This document shows positions 1 to 7,220 of a stretch of DNA of 47,357 nt, piece after piece. Each line of letters opens with the position of its first letter. Position 1 is the first letter of the stretch. The notes beneath the pieces are model-generated. The model was not told where the DNA came from and did not search any database. It worked only from the letters and a program-made list of their open reading frames with translations. Source of the DNA: Halobacterium salinarum DSM 3754 (GTDB taxonomy: Archaea; Halobacteriota; Halobacteria; Halobacteriales; Halobacteriaceae); NCBI RefSeq assembly GCF_008124605.1, contig NZ_VRYN01000007.1:1-47357 (forward strand), in the 5' to 3' direction. The position numbers and the translations under genes are program-made.

Positions 1-93
1 GACAAGCTAAAAATAGCGTGCACCAAGTGTACGGCGCTTTCAATTCGTTAGAGCTGATTCAGCAAACCATGAGAACTCTTCTATGACACCCTC
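1..93 (-). mobile_element. Terminal part of an insertion sequence (ISH1-like by site) inside bop
   Basis: On the minus strand the bop sequence runs to AGTTATTG (93-100) and then switches to non-bop sequence beginning GAGGGTGTCATAGAAG (78-93). The same 16 bp tip occurs at 47266-47281 on the plus strand, so it is an IS end. AGTTATTG in the 5' end of bop is the established ISH1 insertion hot spot. The segment is visibly AT-richer than the chromosome. A subterminal motif, CGTGCACCAAGTGTACGG, lies at 17-34. The transposase gene is outside the window, so the family name is inferred from the site only. Confidence 0.85.
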
Positions 94-107
94 AATAACT
101 CCAACAT
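93..107 (-). pseudogene. bop: Bacterio-opsin gene fragment, first five codons, disrupted by an IS
   Basis: The start codon is the complement of CAT at 105-107, followed by codons for M-L-E-L-L, the known N-terminus of the bacterio-opsin precursor. The reading frame is then lost at the IS junction at position 92/93. Bacterio-opsin is the retinal-binding light-driven proton pump of the purple membrane. With the coding region separated from its promoter, no bacteriorhodopsin is expected from this locus unless the element excises precisely. Confidence 0.9.
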
Positions 108-126
108 GCAACAGTACCTAACGAGG

Positions 127-161
127 ATATGTGTGTAACTCTACGACCCAATCAGTATGGT
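127..161 (-). promoter_or_regulatory. bop promoter: UAS, RY box and TATA element
   Basis: Taking the known start two bases before the ATG (position 109), the UAS ACCATACTGATTGG lies at -52 to -39 (148-161). The TATA region AGAGTTACACACATA lies at -33 to -19 (128-142). An 11 bp alternating purine-pyrimidine tract, TACACACATAT, is centred at -23 (127-137). All three match the published layout of the bop promoter. The promoter is intact although bop itself is broken. Confidence 0.92.
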
Positions 162-350
162 ACGCTCGTGACGGAATTTAGACCGATGAACCGTCAGACA
201 CGGAGCCGACACGCGGATTCCAAACCATACCAAAATAGCGCACCCCACCGAGTGTGTGGGCCACAGCGGCTGTGAAATGCCCGCTGCCTGCTGGTTCAAC
301 GGCCGGCTGGCGTCGAAACACCCGCGGTGAAGTCGATGCGTGCACGCGTG

Positions 351-533
351 TTACCACTCGAAGCGCACGAAAAACTCGTGATCGTTGCGGCACTCAACCG
401 TTCGCACCTTCTGGGTGTCGCTGGTCGGCTCCTGTCGTGACGCAGCCGTGACGGACTTCACGGTTGCACCCATCGGGAGCCCCATCTTCACGTCGGATCC
501 GCACCGCGGACAGTGGAGGTCGGTGATCGGCAC
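351..533 (-). CDS. brz: Brz, small zinc-finger regulator of bop and crtB1
   Basis: This 60-residue protein begins with GTG (complement of 531-533) and lies in the bop-brp intergenic region on the bop strand. Visible zinc ligands are C8-x2-C11 and C48-x3-H52, a CCCH-type pattern. A small zinc-finger protein encoded exactly here in H. salinarum (Brz) is known to activate bop and crtB1 transcription, so the assignment rests on position, length and motif. A TATA-like ATATTTAAG at about 559-568 suggests a nearly leaderless transcript. The coding sequence appears intact, so this regulator should remain functional for crtB1 although bop is disrupted. Confidence 0.9.
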   Translation of the reverse strand: MPITDLHCPRCGSDVKMGLPMGATVKSVTAASRQEPTSDTQKVRTVECRNDHEFFVRFEW

Positions 534-581
534 TACTCCCGGGTGTGTCTTCCCGTTCCTTAAATATTCTCCAGTTCTGAT

Positions 582-615
582 ACCCCACTAGCTTGGGTCT
601 TTTTTGATGCTCGGT
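582..615 (+). promoter_or_regulatory. brp promoter with bop-type UAS
   Basis: ACCCCACTAGCTTG at 582-595 matches the bop UAS consensus ACCcnactagTTnG with one fixed-position mismatch. Counting 39 bases on, as in bop, the start falls on the brp ATG at 634, so the transcript would be leaderless. A T-rich TATA-like stretch lies at 599-606. Bat is known to act through this UAS class. Confidence 0.75.
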
Positions 616-633
616 AGTGACGTGTGTATTCAT

Positions 634-1713
634 ATGAGCAATAGGTCGCAGTTCGTCCCGTCGTGGCTCGTGCCGGAGGCAGCCGGCGACCTCCCGTTGA
701 CCGTGTCGCGGCTGTCACTGCTCGCGCTTGCCGCCGCGTTCGCGGTCGGATACGGCGCGGGCTTCGCGGTCCCACTGGAGGTCCAGGCGGGCGTCTACCT
801 GTTGGGTATGGTCGCGATGAACCTCCCGCACGGCGGCTACGAGCATTTCGAGAACCTGCGGCGACGGGCTGCCTCCTTCCAGGGCAAGTATATCGTCGCC
901 TACCTGGTCGGGATCGCGGCGTTCGGCGCGCTGTTTTTCGTCGCGCCCGTCGCCGGACTGGGGCTGGCAGTCACGGTGGCCGTCGCCAAAGGTGGGTTCG
1001 GTGGCGTGCAGTCGATGGACGCCCTCTACGGAACTGACCATTTGCGCACGCGCCCCCAGCGGTGGCTCGCCGCCGTCGTCCGGGGCGGCGCGGTGATGGT
1101 GGTTCCCATGTTGTTCTGGACGGACGTGTTCTACGCGTTCAGCTCGGTCATGATCTCGATTTTCGACCCCAGCGCCGTGTCGGCGCTCGGCGGTGACATC
1201 GCAACCCGGCGGCTCGTGCTCGGCGGCGGGTACGGGGCGCTCGTGGTCGCACACCTGGGGCTCGGCTACCGGCGGGCGGCCGGCACCGGGTCGTTCCTCG
1301 CCGACGCCGCCGAGACGCTGCTGTTGATCGCGTACTTCGCGCTCGTTCCGGTGGTCATCGCCGTCGGGCTGTACTTCCCGCTGTGGTACTCGGCCCGCCA
1401 GGTGGCCCGATCGTCGGCCGTCGACGACACGGCGATGACGCAGGCAGACGCCACCGGCATGCTTGACGCCCTGGACGCCGACGACCCGGCGCGCGCCACG
1501 CTTGCCTCGTGGGCGGTGCTCATCGTCGGCAGCGTCGCCACGTTCGGCCTGGCGGCCGTGCTCTGGCTGCTGTCCCCACAGCCCCTGGGTGGTGGTGGGA
1601 TCCTCGTGGGCTTGGTCGCGTTCTGGAGCATCTTCGTGAGCATCATCGCGCTCCCGCACGTCGTCGTCGGCGGGTGGCTTGACCGCACTCGCGGCATCTG
1701 GTACGTCCCATGA
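634..1713 (+). CDS. brp: Brp, beta-carotene 15,15'-dioxygenase-type protein for retinal synthesis
   Basis: Brp/Blh proteins cleave beta-carotene to retinal, the chromophore of bacteriorhodopsin. The protein has 359 residues from the ATG at 634. An upstream in-frame ATG at 604 is disfavoured because the UAS spacing puts the transcript start at 634. The chain is almost wholly hydrophobic, with about seven to nine membrane segments. His-containing motifs typical of the family are visible: LPHGGYEH near residues 61-68, YGTDH near 132-136 and LPHVVVGG near the C-terminus. The stop overlaps the bat start (ATGA), so brp and bat form one transcript. Confidence 0.95.
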   Translation: MSNRSQFVPSWLVPEAAGDLPLTVSRLSLLALAAAFAVGYGAGFAVPLEVQAGVYLLGMVAMNLPHGGYEHFENLRRRAASFQGKYIVAYLVGIAAFGALFFVAPVAGLGLAVTVAVAKGGFGGVQSMDALYGTDHLRTRPQRWLAAVVRGGAVMVVPMLFWTDVFYAFSSVMISIFDPSAVSALGGDIATRRLVLGGGYGALVVAHLGLGYRRAAGTGSFLADAAETLLLIAYFALVPVVIAVGLYFPLWYSARQVARSSAVDDTAMTQADATGMLDALDADDPARATLASWAVLIVGSVATFGLAAVLWLLSPQPLGGGGILVGLVAFWSIFVSIIALPHVVVGGWLDRTRGIWYVP

Positions 1714-3734
1714 CGAGCGTCCAGAACACCGAGTCCGAGACCGCCGCCGGCGCGACGACGATCGGCGTGTTGTTCGCGGGCAGCGACCCGGAGACGGGGC
1801 CGGCTGCCTGTGACCTCGACGAGGACGGCCGGTTCGACGTGACCCAGATTCGTGATTTCGTAGCCGCACGCGATCGCGTCGACGATCCCGACATCGACTG
1901 TGTGGTCGCCGTCCACGAACCGGATGGCTTCGACGGCGTGGCGTTCCTGGAAGCAGTCCGACAGACCCACGCGGAGTTCCCGGTCGTGGTCGTGCCGACA
2001 GCCGTCGACGAGGACGTTGCGCGGCGCGCCGTCGACGCCGACGCGACGGGGCTGGTGCCGGCGGTGTCCGAGGACGCGACCGCGGCGATCGCCGACCGCA
2101 TCGAGCAGAGCGCGCCCGCCCACTCCGAGGACACCGAGACGCGGATGCCGATCTCCGACCTGACCGTGGAGTCCGAGCGCCGCCTCAAAGAGCAAGCCCT
2201 CGACGAGGCCCCGATCGGGATCACGATCTCGGACGCCACCGACCCGGAAGAGCCGATCATCTACATCAACGACTCCTTCGAGGACATCACGGGGTATTCG
2301 CCCGACGAGGTCGTGGGCGCGAACCACCGCTTCCTCCAGGGGCCGAAGACCAACGAGGACCGCGTGGCGGAGTTCTGGACCGCGATCACCGAGGACCACG
2401 ACACCCAGGTCGTGTTGCGGAACTACCGCCGCGACGGGTCGCTGTTCTGGAACCAGGTGGACATCAGCCCGATCTACGACGAGGACGGCACCGTCTCACA
2501 CTACGTCGGGTTCCAGATGGACGTCTCCGAGCGCATGGCTGCCCAACAGGAGCTGCAGGGGGAACGCCAGTCCCTGGATCGACTGCTGGACCGCGTGAAC
2601 GGCCTGATGAACGATGTCACGTCGGCGTTAGTGCGGGCGGCCGACCGGGAGGAGATCGAAACTCGGATCACCGACCGCATCGGCACCGGCGGCGAGTACG
2701 CCGGCGCGTGGTTCGGGCGGTACGACGCGACCGAGGACACGATCACGGTCGCGGAGGCAGCGGGGGACTGTGAGGGATGCGACGGCGACGTCTTCGATCT
2801 CGCGTCCGCCGGCGAGGCCGTCGCGTTGCTTCAGGACGTCGTCGAGCAGCGCGAAGCGCTCGTGAGCACGGACGCCGACGGCGTCTCCGGGACCGCCGAC
2901 GGCGACGCGTGCGTGCTGGTGCCGGTCACGTACCGGTCGACGACCTACGGCGTGCTCGCCGTGTCGACCGCCGAACACCGCATCGACGACCGCGAACAGG
3001 TGTTGTTGCGCTCGCTTGGCCGCACGACCGGCGCGTCGATCAACGACGCGTTGACCCGGCGCACCATCGCCACGGACACCGTGTTGAACATCGGCGTCGA
3101 GCTGTCCGATACGGCGCTGTTCCTGGTTGAGTTGGCGGGGGCGACAGACACCACCTTCGAGCAGGAGGCGACGATCGCGGACAGCCAGACGCAGGGCGTG
3201 CTCATGCTCGTGACAACGCCACACGACGACCCCCAGGCGGTCGTCGACACCGCGTTGGGCTACGACGCCGTCCAGGACGCCGAGGTCATCGTCTCGACCG
3301 ACGACGAGAGCGTGGTGCAGTTCGATCTGTCGAGTTCGCCGCTGGTGGACGTGCTCTCCGAGTGTGGGAGCCGGGTCATCCGCATGCACGCCGACCGGAC
3401 GACGCTGGAGCTCGACGTCCGGGTCGGAACCGAGGGGGCGGCGCGGCGGGTGTTGAGCACGTTGCGGGACAAGTACGCCGACGTGGAGCTGGTCGCGTAC
3501 CACGAGGACGATCCCGAGCAGACCCCGCATGGGTTCCGCGAGGAGTTGCGCAACGACCTGACTGACCGGCAGCTCACCGCCCTCCAGAAGGCGTACGTGA
3601 GCGGCTACTTCGAGTGGCCGCGGCGCGCGGAGGGCAAGCAGCTCGCGGAGTCGATGGATATCGTGCCGTCGACGTACCACCAGCATCTGCAGGCTGCCAA
3701 GCAGAAGCTCGTCGGCGCGTTCTTCGAGGAGTGA
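1710..3734 (+). CDS. bat: Bat, bacterio-opsin activator
   Basis: Bat is the transcriptional activator of bop and related genes, proposed to respond to low oxygen and light. The 674-residue chain shows an N-terminal receiver-like region (1-135), a PAS/LOV-type domain (about 155-275), a GAF domain (about 300-430), a linker region, and a C-terminal bacterio-opsin-activator helix-turn-helix (about 610-672, starting LTDRQLTALQKAY). The PAS domain carries NHRFLQGP at 205-212, where photoactive LOV domains have NCRFLQ; here H206 replaces the cysteine. The gene overlaps brp by four bases. The full length shows no break. Confidence 0.95.
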   Translation: MTSVQNTESETAAGATTIGVLFAGSDPETGPAACDLDEDGRFDVTQIRDFVAARDRVDDPDIDCVVAVHEPDGFDGVAFLEAVRQTHAEFPVVVVPTAVDEDVARRAVDADATGLVPAVSEDATAAIADRIEQSAPAHSEDTETRMPISDLTVESERRLKEQALDEAPIGITISDATDPEEPIIYINDSFEDITGYSPDEVVGANHRFLQGPKTNEDRVAEFWTAITEDHDTQVVLRNYRRDGSLFWNQVDISPIYDEDGTVSHYVGFQMDVSERMAAQQELQGERQSLDRLLDRVNGLMNDVTSALVRAADREEIETRITDRIGTGGEYAGAWFGRYDATEDTITVAEAAGDCEGCDGDVFDLASAGEAVALLQDVVEQREALVSTDADGVSGTADGDACVLVPVTYRSTTYGVLAVSTAEHRIDDREQVLLRSLGRTTGASINDALTRRTIATDTVLNIGVELSDTALFLVELAGATDTTFEQEATIADSQTQGVLMLVTTPHDDPQAVVDTALGYDAVQDAEVIVSTDDESVVQFDLSSSPLVDVLSECGSRVIRMHADRTTLELDVRVGTEGAARRVLSTLRDKYADVELVAYHEDDPEQTPHGFREELRNDLTDRQLTALQKAYVSGYFEWPRRAEGKQLAESMDIVPSTYHQHLQAAKQKLVGAFFEE

Positions 3735-3767
3735 CGCGGGCCACACGCCGGCTGTGGCGGATCCGTG

Positions 3768-4196
3768 TCAGTGTTCGAGGAACGTCGTGAGGTTGTCGAC
3801 GGTGGCGGCGGCTTCCCGTTTGTTGTATGCTTTTGCGATCGGGGCCAGCACCGATTCGATGACCGTGTCCGGCAGGTCGTACTCGGCCTCGTAGGTCAGC
3901 GACGTGGTGTCGTCGCCGGAGAGCCGGTACGTGATGGTGCCGTCGATGGCGCCCGTCAGCTCCTGGACGAGCCGGCGCTCGGGCACGCGTTCGATGTCTT
4001 CGACAGTGCCGACGAGTTCGACGCCGGCGAGTTTGTATCGGTATTTGGCTCGTTTGCCGCCACTGGCAAGCGCTTCGACATCCGTGACGGTGATGAGTCC
4101 GGGCGTGATCTTGACGTGGTTCCGAGGGTCATCGAGGAAGGAAAAGACGTCGCCGGGCGGCGCGTCGATTGTGGCCTGTTGTTCGACCGTGAACAT
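3768..4196 (-). CDS. SRPBCC (START/polyketide cyclase-like) protein
   Basis: The 142-residue protein starts MFTVEQQATIDAPPGDVFSF, the usual opening of SRPBCC fold proteins, which bind small hydrophobic ligands. It continues with alternating beta strands and ends in a long helix. The ATG at 4196 fits the family start; the frame stays open upstream but is not protein-like. It converges on bat with a 33 bp gap. Its promoter resembles the bop promoter closely (see 4247-4280), so a role linked to purple-membrane or retinal/carotenoid metabolism is a reasonable inference. The ligand is unknown. Confidence 0.85.
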   Translation of the reverse strand: MFTVEQQATIDAPPGDVFSFLDDPRNHVKITPGLITVTDVEALASGGKRAKYRYKLAGVELVGTVEDIERVPERRLVQELTGAIDGTITYRLSGDDTTSLTYEAEYDLPDTVIESVLAPIAKAYNKREAAATVDNLTTFLEH

Positions 4197-4246
4197 GGAT
4201 GAGTGGTGTGGAGTTGGCGTCGTCCGACGTGTGGATGATGGTGGCG

Positions 4247-4280
4247 TGGGTGGGTAACTACAGCCCCCAATCAATTTGGT
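4247..4280 (-). promoter_or_regulatory. bop-like promoter upstream of the SRPBCC gene
   Basis: On the minus strand ACCAAATTGATTGG (4267-4280) matches the bop UAS ACCATACTGATTGG at 12 of 14 bases. At exactly the same spacing downstream both carry AGTTACNCAC. By analogy the start would lie near 4228, giving a leader of about 32 bases before the ATG at 4196. Confidence 0.65.
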
Positions 4281-4312
4281 AGAAACTCCCACATGTCGCG
4301 GCACGCTCGAAC

Positions 4313-4346
4313 ACCCAAACACATGGGGGATGGGGCTTTAGCATTG
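4313..4346 (+). promoter_or_regulatory. UAS-like motif upstream of the AAA ATPase gene
   Basis: ACCCAAACACATGGGG at 4313-4328 matches ACCCAAACTGATGGGG upstream of crtB1 (7123-7138) at 14 of 16 bases. A TATA-like CTTTAG lies at 4336-4341. By bop-like spacing the start would be near 4365, leaving a leader of about 22 bases that includes a GGAGG-like ribosome binding site before 4387. Confidence 0.55.
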
Positions 4347-4386
4347 AGCGGCAACCTGTAGGTGTGCTACCGGAGGCAGGAGGCGG

Positions 4387-6462
4387 ATGACGCGGGTGCG
4401 TGTCACCCTCAGAGACGCCGCCGACAGGACAGCCGACGCGCCGGCTGTCGGTCCGGGCCAGCTCAGTTTCACCGCCGAAACCCGCCAGCAGATCGGGGTG
4501 GCGGAGGGCGACGCCGTCACCGTCACCGGCAGCGAGGACACCGTTGCGACTGTCGGCCCCGACACCACGGCCATCGCGGCCAGCAGCGGGCTCGCGGGCG
4601 CGGATGTGCTGCGGAACGTCGGCCCGACGGACACGGTCACGGTTGCGCCCGCCGATCCCAGTCCGGCAGCCGAGCTCACCGTGGCACCGGCCACGTCGTC
4701 GACCCTGGAGGGCGACGCCGACGCGCTTGCACGCGCGCTCGCCGGGCGTCACCTGGTCGCGGACGACCGCATCGCCGTGCCGCTGTTCAGCGGCACCGTC
4801 GTGGTGACTCTCGACGTCGAGGACACGACGCCGGGCGGTCCCGTCACCGTCACCGCCGACACGGCGATCACGCTCACGGGCCACGCCGCCGACAGCGGGC
4901 ACGCGGACGCGGAGCACGCGACGCCGGCCGACACCAGGGTCGGCGGGCTCGACGACGAACGCGGTGCGCTCCGGCGGCTCGTCGTCGCGCCGCTGGTCGC
5001 CGATTCGTACGCCGCCATCGGCGTGCGGCCGCCGGCCGGCGTGCTCGTCCACGGGCCGGCAGGCACCGGGAAGACAACGCTCGTGCGTGCGGTGGCGGCG
5101 GCCGCCGACCTGGCGGTCGAGTCGGTGGCCCCCGAGGACGCCGGCGACCGGGACGCGCTGGCGGCGGTGTTGGACGCCGCCCGGGACGCCGAGCCGGGCT
5201 GCGTGGTGTTCGTGGAGTCGCTGGCCGCGGCCGCCCCCGACCCGACGGCGGACGGCGCCAGCGGTCGCGGGTCGCCGTCGGCGCTCGGGTGGCTGCTCGA
5301 CCGCGTCCGGGGCCACGACACAGTCGTGGTGGTCGGGGAGACCACCGATCCCGACGCCGTTGATCCGGCGCTCCGGCGGGGCGGGCGTTTCGACGCGGAG
5401 GTGCGCGTCGGCGTGCCTGATCCGGCCGCTCGGCGCGCCATCCTCGACGTACACACGGACGGCGTTCGGCTCGCCGACGCGGTGTCGCTGGACGCGGTGG
5501 CCGACCGAACCCACGGGTACACCGGCGCGGACCTGACCGCCGTACTCGTCGACGCCGCGACCAGGGCTGCCGGCAGCGCGGCCGGCCCGCCGGTGATCCG
5601 CCAGCGCGACCTCGAAGCCGCCCTGGACGCCGTGGGTCCGTCCACGCTCCGCGACGCGTCGGTGCAGACGCCGACGACCACCTACCAGGACATCGGCGGG
5701 CTCGACCGCGCGAAACGCGAGGTGGTGCGGACCGTCGAGTGGCCCCAGCGGTATCCGGCGTTGTTCGAGCGCTTGGACGCGGCCGCGCCGACCGGCGTGT
5801 TGTTACACGGGCCGCCCGGAACCGGGAAAACGATGCTCGCGAAGGCCGTGGCGGCGTCCACGGACGCGAACTTCCTGTCCGTCGACGGCCCGGAGTTGAT
5901 GAACCGCTACGTGGGCGAGAGCGAGCGCGGCGTTCGGGACCTGTTCGAGCGCGCGCGGCGGCTCGCGCCCGCCGTGGTGTTCCTCGACGAGGTTGATTCG
6001 CTCGCGCCGGCCCGCCACGACACCGACACGGGGGCGTCCGAGCGCGTCGTCTCCCAGCTGCTGACCGAGCTAGACGGGCTGTCGCCCCGCGGTTCGGTTG
6101 CGGTGTTGGCGGCGACGAACCGTCGGGAGTCGGTGGACCCTGCGCTGCTTCGCCCGGGGCGGATCGAAACCCAGGTCGCGGTTCCGATCCCGGACCAGGA
6201 CGCCCGGGCCGCGATCTTCGAGGTGCAACTCGACGGCGTGGCGACCGGACGCATCGACACCACCGCGCTGGCCGCCGCCACGACCGGCTACACGGGCAGC
6301 GACATCGCGGGTGTCGTCCGCGAGGGTGCGCTGTTGGCGATGGAGGACCACCTCCGCGAGACGGAGTTCGACGCCACCGACGCCAGCGGGCTGGTCGTTA
6401 CCCAGCGCCACCTGCGCCGCGCCATCGAGACGACGGCCCCGTCGGTCGACGGCGCGGGGTGA
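4387..6462 (+). CDS. Two-domain AAA ATPase of the Cdc48/VAT type
   Basis: This 691-residue protein has a Cdc48-like N-domain (1-170) followed by two AAA modules. D1 has Walker A at 223-230 (GPAGTGKT), but its Walker B position reads FVES (E277-S278) instead of the usual hydrophobic-DE, so hydrolysis there is doubtful. D2 is canonical: Walker A 475-482 (GPPGTGKT), Walker B FLDE (D534-E535) and an intact second region of homology. Family members unfold or remodel protein complexes. The start is supported by a GGAGG-like site just upstream. The gene sits between bat and crtB1 and has a crtB1-like upstream motif, suggesting co-regulation with the purple-membrane genes. Confidence 0.92.
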   Translation: MTRVRVTLRDAADRTADAPAVGPGQLSFTAETRQQIGVAEGDAVTVTGSEDTVATVGPDTTAIAASSGLAGADVLRNVGPTDTVTVAPADPSPAAELTVAPATSSTLEGDADALARALAGRHLVADDRIAVPLFSGTVVVTLDVEDTTPGGPVTVTADTAITLTGHAADSGHADAEHATPADTRVGGLDDERGALRRLVVAPLVADSYAAIGVRPPAGVLVHGPAGTGKTTLVRAVAAAADLAVESVAPEDAGDRDALAAVLDAARDAEPGCVVFVESLAAAAPDPTADGASGRGSPSALGWLLDRVRGHDTVVVVGETTDPDAVDPALRRGGRFDAEVRVGVPDPAARRAILDVHTDGVRLADAVSLDAVADRTHGYTGADLTAVLVDAATRAAGSAAGPPVIRQRDLEAALDAVGPSTLRDASVQTPTTTYQDIGGLDRAKREVVRTVEWPQRYPALFERLDAAAPTGVLLHGPPGTGKTMLAKAVAASTDANFLSVDGPELMNRYVGESERGVRDLFERARRLAPAVVFLDEVDSLAPARHDTDTGASERVVSQLLTELDGLSPRGSVAVLAATNRRESVDPALLRPGRIETQVAVPIPDQDARAAIFEVQLDGVATGRIDTTALAAATTGYTGSDIAGVVREGALLAMEDHLRETEFDATDASGLVVTQRHLRRAIETTAPSVDGAG

Positions 6463-6506
6463 TGGTTTGGCACATCGTTGAAGACGCCGCCGGTCGAAGC
6501 GGCGGT

Positions 6507-6674
6507 ATGGAGAAGCAGGATCTCGTCGTCGCGGTGCATGTGATGGTTGCCGTCGCCATCGCGGCGTTCGGACTCGTCCGGATCTCGCGGGGCCAGCGGG
6601 TGCCGGGCGCGCTGAACGTCGGGTTCGCGATCGTCGTGGTTGGCGTTGGGGTGTACATGCGCCAGTTGGTGTGA
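6507..6674 (+). CDS. Small two-helix membrane protein
   Basis: The 55-residue protein starts MEKQDLVVAVHV and has two hydrophobic segments (about 6-22 and 31-48) with a short basic turn (RISRGQR) between them. The frame is open back to 6459, overlapping the ATPase stop, but ATG 6507 gives a more natural membrane protein. It lies 44 bp after the ATPase on the same strand and is likely co-transcribed with it. Function unknown. Confidence 0.7.
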   Translation: MEKQDLVVAVHVMVAVAIAAFGLVRISRGQRVPGALNVGFAIVVVGVGVYMRQLV

Positions 6675-6690
6675 ACGACGCCACGCCGAG

Positions 6691-6724
6691 GGGCCACCAG
6701 TTTGGTCCGTGTTTGAAACGGGCG
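6691..6724 (+). promoter_or_regulatory. Weak UAS-like motif before the coiled-coil zinc protein
   Basis: GGGCCACCAGTTTGG at 6691-6705 keeps the ACnAGTTnG half of the bop UAS but lacks the leading ACC. A TATA-like TTTGAAAC lies at 6713-6720. Adding the bop spacing of 39 bases puts a start at about 6743, on the GTG at 6742, which fits a leaderless gene. Confidence 0.4.
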
Positions 6725-6741
6725 AGCGCCTACCACTAGCT

Positions 6742-7110
6742 GTGAGCGAAGACGCCGACAACTCGGGAGAGCAGGCGGCGGAGGCGACCGACACCCAAGA
6801 CCACACGGAGACGGACGCCGAATCGGAAGCCAGCGAGGCCACGGAGCGCAGTGAGGACGTCGTCGTCGATCTCGATTCGGCGGCGGCCTACGAGCAACGC
6901 GTCGACGAGCTGGAGGCGGTCGTCGAGGAGCAACGCGAGCAGATCGAGGAGTTAGAGGACCTGATGCTCGATCTGTCGGTGCGCGCGGCCGACGACAAGG
7001 GGATGGGGGTGTGTCCGGAGTGTCACGGTCCGGTTGAGAAGATCGATCCGTGGTTCGGCGCGACCCGCATCGAATGTCGGCGCTGCGGGGAAGTGTACCA
7101 CGAGTACTAG
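6742..7110 (+). CDS. Acidic coiled-coil protein with C-terminal zinc ribbon
   Basis: From the GTG at 6742 the product has 122 residues. The first 45 are very acidic and low-complexity, residues about 50-80 form a strong heptad coiled coil (VDELEAVVEEQREQIEELED), and the C-terminus carries two zinc knuckles, CPECHG and CRRCGE. This looks like a dimeric adaptor or nucleic-acid-binding protein, but no function is known. An earlier in-frame start at 6640 overlaps the previous gene and is unlikely. It is the last gene before crtB1. Confidence 0.75.
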   Translation: MSEDADNSGEQAAEATDTQDHTETDAESEASEATERSEDVVVDLDSAAAYEQRVDELEAVVEEQREQIEELEDLMLDLSVRAADDKGMGVCPECHGPVEKIDPWFGATRIECRRCGEVYHEY

Positions 7111-7122
7111 CGCACCTAAAGC

Positions 7123-7156
7123 ACCCAAACTGATGGGGTGTCGGTTTGAGGCGCGA
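7123..7156 (+). promoter_or_regulatory. crtB1 upstream activator motif
   Basis: ACCCAAACTGATGGGG at 7123-7138 shares ACTGATnGG with the bop UAS, with one extra base after the leading ACC. crtB1 is known to be controlled by Bat and Brz. The inferred start, 39 bases on, is near 7175, about 45 bases before the ATG at 7221. Confidence 0.6.
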
Positions 7157-7220
7157 AACGAGTGTAGGTCCACACAGGTCGTATTGCGCGTCAGGCAACG
7201 CCGCACACGCACTGTCATCC

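Noticed and set aside
604-633. Upstream ATG adding ten residues to Brp
   Set aside because: The UAS spacing places the transcript start at 634, and the extra residues lie over the TATA region.
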